Positions 16,191 through 24,728 are shown, counted from the first letter of the stretch. The stretch: 64,000 bases of DNA from UBA668 sp041918155 (GCA_041918155.1 JAYRWH010000004.1:62001-126000), one strand, 5' to 3'. A program made the numbers and translations. The notes: a model not told the origin generated them from the sequence alone.

Positions 16191-16967
16191 CTACGTCTCC
16201 CGGGCCGGGTGGTGGCGCTGGTGGGAGGGGCCGCCGTGGTAACGCAGGAGTGTGCAGTCGTCGTTCTCGATGGCGTCGGCGTCGCGGAGGGTTTCGATCA
16301 GCAGATGGAATCGCCGGTGATCGACGGTCGTAAGCATTGCCCAGACTCCCTCTGTGACGGCGCTCTCTCGCAGAGCCCACTCTGCCAACGCATCGGTGCA
16401 TAGCAGCAACGTGTCGCCGGCCGCGCAGACACCACTGGTGGTTCGCAGATGTCGGAGTGCGGACGCTGTCTGCTCGCTTGAGGTTGACAACAGTGGCGGG
16501 TTGTCATCGAAGTCTTCGTGGCTCGAGATCGGGAACTTCTGGATGCATGCGTCGTCCCTGACGTGGAACAAGCATGAATCGCCGAGGGCGACTGCCTCCC
16601 AGGTCTGGTTGCCGCCCTTTCGTGGGGAAGGACTGAGAACGAGTCCGCAGAGTGTGGCGAAGGAGGGCTTGGCGGCCATCCGGTCCGCTAGGTAGTCAGG
16701 AACGCCAGACTGATGAGAGATCGGCATGGCTGCCGCTACCCGTTCAGCCCAGACTGCGGCTTCGATCGCTGTCCCCGGCATCGGATCCGCGCAGTAGGAG
16801 CGGACCAGAAGGTCAGACCAGTCCTTGGCGCGCATTGCCGCGGACGCACCATCGGAGACCGCGAAACGGCCCTGACTCTCGCAGCGCGCCGCGCTGTCCT
16901 CGTTCTCTCTATCGCGGTTGCCCGCCTTCGGGACACAGTAAGTGACGGACCGAAGAGGCTCGGTCAC
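16191..16967 (-). CDS. PP2C-family protein phosphatase
   Basis: A 258-residue PP2C/PPM phosphatase, the expected counter-enzyme of the adjacent kinase. Metal-binding motifs appear in order: ENED (21-24), AVSDGAS with Asp39-Gly40, ALGDSCLF (Asp130), LLCTDALAEW (Asp192) and ENDDCTLL (Asp236-237). No membrane segment, so it is cytoplasmic. GTG at 16967 overlaps the vWA gene's TGA as GTGA, giving coupled translation. Lengths and motifs fit the short phosphatases of kinase-phosphatase-vWA triads. Confidence 0.85.
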   Translation of the reverse strand: MTEPLRSVTYCVPKAGNRDRENEDSAARCESQGRFAVSDGASAAMRAKDWSDLLVRSYCADPMPGTAIEAAVWAERVAAAMPISHQSGVPDYLADRMAAKPSFATLCGLVLSPSPRKGGNQTWEAVALGDSCLFHVRDDACIQKFPISSHEDFDDNPPLLSTSSEQTASALRHLRTTSGVCAAGDTLLLCTDALAEWALRESAVTEGVWAMLTTVDHRRFHLLIETLRDADAIENDDCTLLRYHGGPSHQRHHPARET

Positions 16968-17797
16968 CCGCCGTCTCCCATCCTCGTTCCCGTGCCCACC
17001 ATCATCGCATCGATGACAGCCTCGGCAGAGGCATTGAAAACGAACCCCCTCGCCCCGCTGGAGACAGCGTTCCCTCGGGCGGCTGCGACTTCCCGCATGA
17101 AAGGCGGAAGCTCACTCGACATGTCGAAAAGCAACGAAGCGTACTCATCCAGAAAGCGAACACCAGGCGACGGGAAGAATACGGGCTGCTCTGCCACCCC
17201 GGAGAGCGCTATGTTGAACAGAAGCAGATTGCCATCACTCGTTGACATCTCCCTCAGCTTCGCGGCCCAGCCTCGAGGGTCGCCATCGGTCGAACTACCG
17301 TCGCTGACGTTGAACACCACCGGAGGAAACGAATCCGGATGCTGCGCGGACCAGTCACCGGAGATCTTGTGGGCGAGAGCGAAAGCCCCACACATTGGCG
17401 TACAACCATTGGAGCGAGGGTCGACCCAGATCGGCGACTTGACCGCCCCGTCCGAAGTCTGCTCCTGGTCGACACGGAGCGGGTTCGTGGCGAGTTCGAC
17501 GATCGAGACGAGTTCCCGTCCGACGAGACTGCCACCGAAAGCCGAACGAACGTGCGACACATTGGGGTCGTGCGACGCACCCCCATATCCGAGCAAGGCG
17601 ACATCGAAGTAGTGCCGAGGGCCCTCCTCTTTCATGCACTTCATCACCAGTTCGACGAACAACCGATTCAACACCTGACACAACGCCTCGGCCTTAGGTG
17701 TCGTGGTCCCGGCGATGCCGTTCGCCATCGATCCAGATTGGTCGATCATGAAGACAAACAGGTTGGGATGTGCCCGGTCGACTTTGCGCTCGTACAT
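16964..17797 (-). CDS. von Willebrand factor A domain protein (TerY-like)
   Basis: A 277-residue vWA protein. The MIDAS metal site is visible as MIDQSGSM (Asp19, Ser21, Ser23), GCTPMCGA supplies the threonine, and VSDGSSTDGD the late aspartate. TerY-type vWA proteins in comparable triads act as metal-dependent scaffolds or phosphorylation targets; here that is by analogy. ATG at 17797 follows the zinc-ribbon gene by 14 bases. No signal peptide or membrane helix. Confidence 0.85.
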   Translation of the reverse strand: MYERKVDRAHPNLFVFMIDQSGSMANGIAGTTTPKAEALCQVLNRLFVELVMKCMKEEGPRHYFDVALLGYGGASHDPNVSHVRSAFGGSLVGRELVSIVELATNPLRVDQEQTSDGAVKSPIWVDPRSNGCTPMCGAFALAHKISGDWSAQHPDSFPPVVFNVSDGSSTDGDPRGWAAKLREMSTSDGNLLLFNIALSGVAEQPVFFPSPGVRFLDEYASLLFDMSSELPPFMREVAAARGNAVSSGARGFVFNASAEAVIDAMMVGTGTRMGDGG

Positions 17798-17811
17798 GTC
17801 GTCTCCAGTCT

Positions 17812-18546
17812 CTATCTTTCGTTGACCACCGTATGCCGGTGCACTGAAACTCGCCGGAGCGCGGAAGAAGCCCCACCGCTCGTGGCGTCAGGCCAGGGCG
17901 AGCCATCCGTCCATCGCCAGTGGTGATCGCACGCCTGGCACCGGAAATCCAAGGTGGTCGGGTCGGACCGTCGAGTGGTTTCGGTGTCGAAACTGCCGCA
18001 CCGCGGGCATGGAGCCTCGAAGCGGCGACGATCCTCGGTTCTCAAGCGCGAGAGCACCTCGGCCCCGAGCGTGGGCAGTGGCGTCCGCGTACGGGGATGT
18101 TCGATCGCGACTCGACGGGGGGCAACAGGCGCAACACTGGAAGGCGTGAACTGCGCAGCGGGCGGACCCGGGGCCGACAACCTCGCCGCCGAAGTCGTCG
18201 AAGCCTCGCCTCCGACGACCGCCCCCGACGGCAGGCGAGTCCGCTGACCGCACCGCTGGCAGCGCCACAGAACACCAGCTCGGGACGGCGACCTCCGGAC
18301 TTCCACCGCAACTTCGACCGCCCCGAGCACCGCCAGCAAGACCACGCCCAGGACAACGTTCGGCGACCGGCCAAAAGGGGTGGTGAGCCGCAGCGCCAAC
18401 AAGCCGCCCCCTCCAACGACCAGCAGGCCAACGAACACTCCAAATATCGCGGTCCGCACAGCCTCGCCGGCCGGAAGACCCCGGCGGGCGAAGGTGAGAT
18501 CTGTCCCACCACAGTTCCTGCAAGCCCGGTCGCGGATCACGGGCAC
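17812..18546 (-). CDS. zinc-ribbon membrane protein
   Basis: A 244-residue protein with two membrane helices (about 31-53 and 62-81) and four CxxC pairs: C9/C12, C96/C99, C180/C183 and C203/C206. The first two pairs flank the membrane hairpin and would form one ribbon on the cytoplasmic side; the last two form a second ribbon ending in HHWRW. GTG at 18546 overlaps the preceding small gene by 10 bases. It is not a known triad component as far as I recall. An adaptor or sensor role in the membrane is inferred from context only. Confidence 0.7.
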   Translation of the reverse strand: MPVIRDRACRNCGGTDLTFARRGLPAGEAVRTAIFGVFVGLLVVGGGGLLALRLTTPFGRSPNVVLGVVLLAVLGAVEVAVEVRRSPSRAGVLWRCQRCGQRTRLPSGAVVGGEASTTSAARLSAPGPPAAQFTPSSVAPVAPRRVAIEHPRTRTPLPTLGAEVLSRLRTEDRRRFEAPCPRCGSFDTETTRRSDPTTLDFRCQACDHHWRWTDGSPWPDATSGGASSALRRVSVHRHTVVNER

Positions 18547-18797
18547 CGCTCCGAGATCGTGGTCTCACAAGTCGAGTCCGTGGCAGTCAGCGCGCTCGAC
18601 GGCGCGGAGGTTTGGAGGGAATCCGTAGTGGCCGGGCGTTCAACGCGCGTCGGATGGACTCTGGCGCGTTCGGAGGAGTCATCGCCGAACCCGAACGCTA
18701 TGACGAGTACCAGGAGCGCGCTGGATATCACGCGCAGAACCGGCGGCACCATCCGGAACCGGTGCCAAGTTCTGGCTGGGCTTCTCGAGCCGCTCAC
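18537..18797 (-). CDS. small single-helix membrane or exported protein
   Basis: A protein of up to 86 residues with a basic N-terminus, one hydrophobic segment (PPVLRVISSALLVLVIAF) and a polar Ser/Thr-rich tail with one late Cys pair. The start is uncertain. GTG at 18797 follows TACGGT by 6 bases, like other leaderless genes here; ATG at 18752 and TTG at 18848 are alternatives. It would be the first gene of the zinc-ribbon/vWA/phosphatase/kinase operon, and its end overlaps the next gene by 10 bases. Confidence 0.5.
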   Translation of the reverse strand: MSGSRSPARTWHRFRMVPPVLRVISSALLVLVIAFGFGDDSSERARVHPTRVERPATTDSLQTSAPSSALTATDSTCETTISERCP

Positions 18798-18803
18798 GTT
18801 GGT

Positions 18804-18809
18804 ACCGTA
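18804..18809 (-). promoter_or_regulatory. possible -10 element for the triad operon
   Basis: On the minus strand TACGGT precedes GTG 18797 by 6 bases, matching the spacing of other leaderless starts in the window. It faces away from the divergent gene at 18989. Confidence 0.35.
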
Positions 18810-18988
18810 CACCACCTCCGCAGGCCACATTTCAACCAATACATGCAACCGTGGCCCAGATCTCAGCAGCGCCGAGACCCTTCCAACCTCGTGGGGTCTG
18901 ACCTATAGTCGCGGTGCAGTTCGGCCATGCCGCGGGCACGCGACGGTGTGTCAGCGTGGCGATTACCGATTCCGGCTGAGGAGTTGAC

Positions 18989-20992
18989 GTGACCGAGTCA
19001 GATCCCCAAGATCCCCCCCGTTCCAGAGGGCCGATCCGCTTCGATCCCCCGCGCCACATACCCGGGCCTGCCTCGGGCACCGCCAATGCTCCACTAGACG
19101 CTGGACAGCCGAGCGTCGAGCACCTTCACCAGTCGCTCACATTCCCGCCCTCGGCCACGGCCCCCGCGCAGCGGGCAACGACAGTACGAGACTCCATCCA
19201 GTTCAGACCCGACACAGCGGCCACCCTCAGGACAACAGCCGGACGCAAGCCGCTCAGTTTCGAGCCCCAGACTCAACAGAGTCACTTCATGGCCACGTCT
19301 CTCCCCGCGGCGGGTCGCGGCCCCAACGGGCGCAGCCGGCACGGTCCACTGCTCGTCGCTGCGGCCGTAGTGGTGGCCGTTGGAATCGCCACCGTCGCGT
19401 TCTGGACAGGATCCAACGACAACGGTGAATCACAAGACGCACGCGCCACATCAGCCGCCGTCTCGGCGTCCTCTGGGGGCCAGGCCCACCTGGAAGGTGT
19501 CGCCACGGTCATCATTCCGAGTGGCGGGGTCGACAACGACGCGAGCCTTCGCCTATCGGCAATCGAGAGTCCTTCAAGCCTGAATGCCATCACAAGGGCA
19601 GCAGGACCCGGAGTCGAGATCGATCTGTCGCTACCTCTGCTGGCGCCAGCGACCATCACCCTGCAACTTGACAAGACGCTGATCGACCAAACCCTGCCGG
19701 TCGAGTCAATCTTCGCCGCCTACTTCGACGACACGCTCGGCGAGTGGGTCCTCGTGCCAGGCACCGTGGACCCGTCGGGTGAGTCCATCACGGTGACATC
19801 AACCCACTTCTCCTGGTGGACCCCACTCCAGGCCAACTTGAACCGATTGAACGACGCCATCCTGGCGATGACAAGCCTTCGGGAACCGCCACCGGCCTGC
19901 CCACGACATGATGCTGTGGAGCCGAACATCGTTTGGAGCGACGGCACCCAAAAGGATGCCATCGGGCACTGCCTCAGAGAGTCAGGCGGGGAGTACTACC
20001 TCGATGTATCCAATAATCGGGGTATTCCGCTGACGGTGGGATCGGATAGTAGAAGCTTCAGGGCCGAGACCAAAGTCAACTGGCTCGACGAACTGGTTGA
20101 GAAGCAACTCGGGCAACTGATCATTCCAGCCGGCGAGACGCGAACCTTCAGACTGCCCCGCTCGGGCGCGCTAACCGTGGTGATCCGGCCATCCTATGCA
20201 GCCGCCGTGCCGGATCTCATCGTTGATGCTCTCGGGCTGATACCCGGAACGGACACCGCCATTGGCATTGGGCTCTGCGCGAAAGAGGCAGCACTAATAC
20301 TACCTAATATCGAACAGCTCAAGGCGGAAGCCATCATCGCTCTCTTCCGAGAGTGCCTACCGATCTTCCTGAATATTGCACTAGAGGAACTCGCCCCGGC
20401 GATCGAGGTGGCCATTCTCGTCAGCGAGGTAGCCATTCTCGTCGGCGAGGTGAGCATCACCACCGCAGCCAAGTTCGCCATCGACCTCGGAGAGCCAGCG
20501 ACTGCGCCGACCGAACCGGCAACCTTTCCGACTACACAGCCGCCATCGACCACAACTACACAGCCGACATCGGCCACACAGCCACCAAGCACTGAACTCA
20601 ACCCTCACGACGCCGCCGCCTGGGTCGCGGGAGAGTTCGTGGACGCCTGGAACACGGGAGATCGCACCGCCGCACAGGCTGTGTCGATCGACTGGATGTC
20701 TGGCGACTACACGCATACGTTCGACGAGATGTGGGACACAGGCGGCGGCGAAGGGCTGGGGCCGATCCCCGAGTACCCGTATGTGGAGGTGGACGCGCCC
20801 TGCGATTACGACCCTATGGCACCGTACCCGTACATCATGTTCTACAACCCTGGGAACTCGCTGCAGGACGCCTTCATGCACTGCCAGTACTACGGGGGCA
20901 TCGGGCAGTTCGGAGAACTTGAACTCTCGTTGGTGCACATCGACGGGAAGTGGTTCGTGTGGATGGTCGACTTCGCCTGGACCACCTACTGA
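18989..20992 (+). CDS. membrane-anchored protein with repeated cytoplasmic motifs, partner of the triad
   Basis: A 667-residue protein. The cytoplasmic N-terminus (1-118) holds four copies of a hydrophobic-x-Phe-x-Pro motif: PIRFDPP (15-21), SLTFPPS (49-55), SIQFRPD (69-75) and PLSFEPQ (88-94). A membrane helix spans 119-140. Outside is a beta-rich domain (165-280) ending in THFSWWTPL, reminiscent of ZU5-type folds. A helical region has tandem EVAILVS/EVAILVG repeats (473-487), then a Thr/Pro linker (503-538) and a C-terminal domain with an AxxWxxG-type start. GTG at 18989 has GAGGAG 5 bases upstream. It is divergent from the kinase-phosphatase-vWA operon. Function unknown. Confidence 0.75.
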   Translation: MTESDPQDPPRSRGPIRFDPPRHIPGPASGTANAPLDAGQPSVEHLHQSLTFPPSATAPAQRATTVRDSIQFRPDTAATLRTTAGRKPLSFEPQTQQSHFMATSLPAAGRGPNGRSRHGPLLVAAAVVVAVGIATVAFWTGSNDNGESQDARATSAAVSASSGGQAHLEGVATVIIPSGGVDNDASLRLSAIESPSSLNAITRAAGPGVEIDLSLPLLAPATITLQLDKTLIDQTLPVESIFAAYFDDTLGEWVLVPGTVDPSGESITVTSTHFSWWTPLQANLNRLNDAILAMTSLREPPPACPRHDAVEPNIVWSDGTQKDAIGHCLRESGGEYYLDVSNNRGIPLTVGSDSRSFRAETKVNWLDELVEKQLGQLIIPAGETRTFRLPRSGALTVVIRPSYAAAVPDLIVDALGLIPGTDTAIGIGLCAKEAALILPNIEQLKAEAIIALFRECLPIFLNIALEELAPAIEVAILVSEVAILVGEVSITTAAKFAIDLGEPATAPTEPATFPTTQPPSTTTTQPTSATQPPSTELNPHDAAAWVAGEFVDAWNTGDRTAAQAVSIDWMSGDYTHTFDEMWDTGGGEGLGPIPEYPYVEVDAPCDYDPMAPYPYIMFYNPGNSLQDAFMHCQYYGGIGQFGELELSLVHIDGKWFVWMVDFAWTTY

Positions 20993-21014
20993 TGCCGAAC
21001 GCGAGTTCCTCGCC

Positions 21015-21161
21015 ATGGGCCCACCCGCTGAGGCATTCCTCGGCATTCCTCCCCCAGGGAGCGGCGGCGGGGATGACGATGTGGCCCTCAAACGAGCCAT
21101 CGCCAGCGAGGTCCACCGCGCCGTCCACCAAGACTTCGCGAACCTAGCCACGACGACTTGA
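21015..21161 (+). CDS. possible 48-residue protein
   Basis: ATG at 21015 opens a frame with a Gly/Pro-rich start and a plausible amphipathic helix (DDDVALKRAIASEVHRAVHQ). The frame is also open upstream into the preceding gene, so it could be the shifted tail of the 667-residue protein instead. No Shine-Dalgarno is seen and no family is recognised. Confidence 0.25.
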   Translation: MGPPAEAFLGIPPPGSGGGDDDVALKRAIASEVHRAVHQDFANLATTT

Positions 21162-21195
21162 CATCCGTAGGGCATCCCCTTGCTCTGCTCAGCAG

Positions 21196-21426
21196 TCAGA
21201 CCTGTTGTTCGCGCCGTTCGCTCACAGCCGTCTCGAGTGCGGTCAACCGGTCGCCGATGTTCGACGACGATTCCAGCATCATCCGCTGCAGAGCGACCAC
21301 GGTCGCCTCCATCGCCTTCAAGCGCTTGTCGACTTCGCCATGGCGCCAAGCCAACTGAGCATCGACGCGCGCGCTGACACCTCGGTTCACTCGTTCGCGC
21401 ATCGCGGTGAAAGGGTTCCGTGCCAC
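21196..21426 (-). CDS. small coiled-coil protein next to the glycosyltransferase
   Basis: A 76-residue, almost fully helical protein with heptad-like spacing (RLKAMEATVVALQRMML, DRLTALETAVSERRE), so probably an oligomerising coiled coil. GTG at 21426 shares its first base with the glycosyltransferase's TAG (TAGTG), implying reinitiation by the same ribosomes and a stoichiometric relationship. No known domain. Confidence 0.7.
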   Translation of the reverse strand: MARNPFTAMRERVNRGVSARVDAQLAWRHGEVDKRLKAMEATVVALQRMMLESSSNIGDRLTALETAVSERREQQV

Positions 21427-23816
21427 TATCTGCTCCAGATCTGTTCAAGTCGGCGGCGCATCGCTGCACCGCAGTGCTCCAACGAGTGGTCACTGAGGAT
21501 ACGCGTTCGGGCCGCGACCGCCATCTGATGAGTTGCGTCGGGCTCGGCGACCACCAATCGCATCAGCTCTGCTGCGTGAGCGACATCGGGCTCCGCCCAC
21601 GTCGCGCCGGGAAGGTAGGGCCATGCATCAGCGGGAACGACCTCTGGTTCCCACCTCACGAGGTGAGCGAGGCCCGGCAGCGTGAAATCCATGTTCCCCG
21701 AGTAGCCAGTGGCAATGACGGGCTTCTCCAGCAGCATCGCTTCCGCCATCGTCAGCCCGAGCCCCTCGGAGCGGTGCAGCGACACGTAGGCGTCGCACAG
21801 GCTGGTGAGCGTGCCGGACTGCACGCGATCGAAGACCTGATCGATGATGACGATGTCCGGCCGGTCGCGAGATATCCATCGCAGCCGCTCGATTCCCTCC
21901 AGGTTCGACCGGCCGTGGATCGTCTTCAGCACCAGGCACGTGCCGTCCTGCGGACCGAATGCCATCCGGTATGCGGCGATCACGGCCTCGGGGTTGTTCC
22001 GCTGGAACACGCTGTGCATATCCCAGCTGAACAGGAACATGAAGCCCTCGTCCAGCCCCATCATTGATCTGGTGCAGGAGGGATCGACCACGGGATCGGT
22101 GAACGGGATCGGCATGTGGGTCACCGTCACATCGGGCGGTGCGCTGCGCGCGATGGCGTCGCACATGAACCGGCTCGCGGCCCACACCTCGTCCACGCGG
22201 TCGAATGCGGACCACAGCCCGCCCGGGAAGTCCTCCAACTCCCAGCACCACTGGCCGATCACGTACCTCCGTTCCACAAAGGAGCGCCCGAGATCCTGCT
22301 GCACCGAGTTGAGTACATCGGCGTTGACGGCCAACACAACGGTGTCAAAGCGAGCCACGTCGTCAACGGGACACGTGAGTTCCTGGCGGCACAACGCGCT
22401 TCGCGGCACAACCGTTGCGACATCGACGCCGCCCGAGCGCAACGCCGCGCACGTCAGCCGTGTCGATTCGTCGAGACCGAGTTCGGCGTTGGGGTACCCG
22501 ACGAGGTTCACCCCGTGCTCGGTGGACCCGGCCTCGTGCCACGACCACCCGGACTCCATGGGGGGCACGAGATCCGGCAACCAGCCCAGCGTGGCGAGCA
22601 GTTCGTACTCCGCGGGACCGATTTCACGAACCCAGTCGCGTAGCTTCCCGAGATCTCCGGCGCGCACTTCTGGCATGGCGATCCGCAGATCGGGGCGCTG
22701 CGACCAGATGTCGGTGAGATACCGGGGAACCGCCGAATCCTCGCTCGACGAGGGGGCTAACGGATCCCTGGTCGACGGAGCCGCCAACCACTGGAGGAAG
22801 GCGCGGGAACCGCTCGGCAGGAATGGGGTAGGGGGCATGTCTCCGAGGCCCGCGTCCGCGAGCAGGACTTCGTCGCGGAACTGCCGTCGAATCTGGCGGG
22901 TGAGCGAAAACCCGGGGACCGCCTGCGACCATCCATACGGCGCCGACGATTCGTCCTCGGAGAGCGCGAGCAGTTGCTGTCCGTACCGATCGAACAGAGC
23001 GGCGAGGTCAGCGTTCTCGCTCAACAGCACCCGTGGCGTCTTTGGCTGGTGTTTGCTCACCCAGTGAGGATTCCCGGGGTCGTAACCCGAGTAGTGGAAG
23101 AAGCGCAGGGGCTCGCCGTCGACAACGTAGCGGCCGTCGATGCGCCGGACCTCCCGTTGGTCCAGGTTCCAGTAGGCCACGTTGTACGCCGGACTGTGTT
23201 CGACGTAGGGATGGAACAGCGGGATGCTCAGGTCGATCCACCGTTGGTCGGTGAAGAGCTGGCGTGCCGGGTCGCTGATGGCGTCGCGACGCAGCCGCTG
23301 CGCCCACCAATCGAGGAACTCCTCAGCGCCCCGTGCAACTCCGATGTACCCAAGGTTGTAGACGCCTGCACTCATGATGTCCGACTCGGCGGGCTGACAG
23401 CCGTCGCGCCGCATCGGCTGGAGACAGTGTGGGGTCAGCGAGATGCGGCCCCTCCGGGTGGCCTCGATGAGGGGCTCGAGCGATCCGAACACCTCGATGT
23501 CCGGATCGAGGTACAGCACACACTCGGCCACTTCGAGGAAATGCCGCAGGGCGAACGGCTTCACCGCTGTTGCGAACTCCGTGATGTCGTACATGGCCGC
23601 CATCAGTTCGAAACCTTCGGCGCCGAAGTCGATGTCGGTGACGGGGATCAATCGTGGATCGTGCCGCCGGCGGTTGCTCACCTGCAGCGGATAGTCCGTT
23701 ACGACGATGTAGAACGGCGAGTCGGGATGCAGCGCCGTGAACGACTCGGCGACAATCCGGGCTCGCGGTATGTAGTTGTGGGCGACGATCGTGAAGGCGA
23801 TCGTGTCGCAGCCCAT
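21426..23816 (-). CDS. bifunctional glycosyltransferase (GT-A domain + GT4 domain)
   Basis: A 796-residue cytoplasmic protein with two catalytic modules. Residues about 1-290 look like a nucleotide-sugar transferase of the GT-A fold, with a DxD in LYLDPDIEVFGS (Asp104, Asp106). After a linker, about 430-796 is a GT-B/GT4 module with VLKTIHGR and the EX7E-type SEGLGLTMAEAM. ATG at 23816 was preferred over TTG at 23834 because TACTCT lies 6 bases upstream, the leaderless spacing seen elsewhere. It probably makes a surface polysaccharide; acceptor and donor are unknown. Confidence 0.82.
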   Translation of the reverse strand: MGCDTIAFTIVAHNYIPRARIVAESFTALHPDSPFYIVVTDYPLQVSNRRRHDPRLIPVTDIDFGAEGFELMAAMYDITEFATAVKPFALRHFLEVAECVLYLDPDIEVFGSLEPLIEATRRGRISLTPHCLQPMRRDGCQPAESDIMSAGVYNLGYIGVARGAEEFLDWWAQRLRRDAISDPARQLFTDQRWIDLSIPLFHPYVEHSPAYNVAYWNLDQREVRRIDGRYVVDGEPLRFFHYSGYDPGNPHWVSKHQPKTPRVLLSENADLAALFDRYGQQLLALSEDESSAPYGWSQAVPGFSLTRQIRRQFRDEVLLADAGLGDMPPTPFLPSGSRAFLQWLAAPSTRDPLAPSSSEDSAVPRYLTDIWSQRPDLRIAMPEVRAGDLGKLRDWVREIGPAEYELLATLGWLPDLVPPMESGWSWHEAGSTEHGVNLVGYPNAELGLDESTRLTCAALRSGGVDVATVVPRSALCRQELTCPVDDVARFDTVVLAVNADVLNSVQQDLGRSFVERRYVIGQWCWELEDFPGGLWSAFDRVDEVWAASRFMCDAIARSAPPDVTVTHMPIPFTDPVVDPSCTRSMMGLDEGFMFLFSWDMHSVFQRNNPEAVIAAYRMAFGPQDGTCLVLKTIHGRSNLEGIERLRWISRDRPDIVIIDQVFDRVQSGTLTSLCDAYVSLHRSEGLGLTMAEAMLLEKPVIATGYSGNMDFTLPGLAHLVRWEPEVVPADAWPYLPGATWAEPDVAHAAELMRLVVAEPDATHQMAVAARTRILSDHSLEHCGAAMRRRLEQIWSR

Positions 23817-23822
23817 CAGCGG

Positions 23823-23828
23823 AGAGTA
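23823..23828 (-). promoter_or_regulatory. -10 element for the glycosyltransferase gene (leaderless)
   Basis: TACTCT on the minus strand is 6 bases upstream of ATG 23816. It supports the shorter start. Confidence 0.45.
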
Positions 23829-23918
23829 CTGCAAGGACGACCGCCCGGATCCACTGCGCTGAGCACGTTTCGGACTCTAGCGGCCCGTCAAGCCGCCCCG
23901 CCGTCCCATGAGGGGCGC

Positions 23919-24632
23919 TCAGCGCTTGACGCTGGGGTGGGGGAGGGGGGTCCACTTGGGGCGTTCGAGGAGCTCCACCATGCGGTCGTACGGCACCTGA
24001 CCCACCATCTCCACGATCTCGTCGTGCAGGTACTTGTACGCGGCAGTTCCGCCGTTGAACGCGAGGTGGTCGTCCGTGCACCACCAGTGGAACTCGTGGC
24101 CGCCCGCTCCCCAGTCGCGGCGCTTCCACTCGCGCAGGATGGAGGTCACGTAGCCGTTCTCGTCGGTGTGCTCCTCGAGGCGCAAGGGCACCTGCCAGCA
24201 GACATCGGGCTTCCAGTCCATCGGCCGCTCACCGGCTTCGAGCGCGGCGACGTGCAATGCGCATCCGGCGCCGCCGGCGAAGCCAGGCCGGTTGAGGAAG
24301 ATGCAGCCGTCGTCGACCACCCGTGTAGTCGTGACGCCGTCCTCGCTGCCGAGGATGCCGCCGGCCTTGCCCTTGCGGCTGAACTGCCAGTGGCGCGGGA
24401 GCAGGCGCGCCGACGACTCGACCACGGTCTGTATGTCGGCATCGTCGATGAAGTGGGCGCCGTAGCTGCAGCAGCCCTGCTCCATGTGTTCGGCATCTTC
24501 ATCGAGGATGCCCTTGCACCCTGCGCCGTAGATGCAGTTCCAGTTGCTGCGCAGGAACGTCGCATCGAACAGCCAAGTGCGCTGGTCGTTGTCGTCCTCG
24601 AAGCTGATCCATTCGTGTAGGTCGAGCGGCAC
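23919..24632 (-). CDS. conserved cysteine-containing protein (DUF3109-like)
   Basis: A 237-residue soluble protein with a cysteine cluster near the N-terminus (NCIYGAGCKG and EQGCCSYG), later cysteines at CIFLNR, AGCALH and DVCWQV, and a His/Trp-rich HEFHWWCTDDH. The pattern suggests a metal or iron-sulfur site of the YkgJ/DUF3109 type, but the assignment is from memory. GTG at 24632 was chosen over TTG at 24650 because TAGGTT sits 8 bases upstream. It is divergent from alaS, a position I believe is conserved in relatives. Function unknown. Confidence 0.65.
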   Translation of the reverse strand: MPLDLHEWISFEDDNDQRTWLFDATFLRSNWNCIYGAGCKGILDEDAEHMEQGCCSYGAHFIDDADIQTVVESSARLLPRHWQFSRKGKAGGILGSEDGVTTTRVVDDGCIFLNRPGFAGGAGCALHVAALEAGERPMDWKPDVCWQVPLRLEEHTDENGYVTSILREWKRRDWGAGGHEFHWWCTDDHLAFNGGTAAYKYLHDEIVEMVGQVPYDRMVELLERPKWTPLPHPSVKR

Positions 24633-24640
24633 GATCAGCG

Positions 24641-24646
24641 AACCTA
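24641..24646 (-). promoter_or_regulatory. -10 element for the cysteine-containing protein gene
   Basis: TAGGTT on the minus strand followed by 8 bases and GTG 24632; this spacing decides the start codon. Confidence 0.45.
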
Positions 24647-24722
24647 TCAATCCGCCTGGTCAACGCGGGTCGGCGATCGAAGTGACGCCGAGCAATTCCG
24701 GGCCGCCAAGAGGCCGAATCGG

Positions 24723-24728
24723 TAGGCT
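24723..24728 (+). promoter_or_regulatory. -10 element for alaS (leaderless)
   Basis: TAGGCT is 9 bases upstream of ATG 24738 with no Shine-Dalgarno between. There is no room for a T-box leader. Confidence 0.5.

Noticed and set aside
14462..17797. calling the cluster a tellurite resistance operon
   Set aside because: The kinase, PP2C and vWA triad is there, but no TerC, TerD or TerB-like gene is in the window, so resistance to tellurite is not supported.
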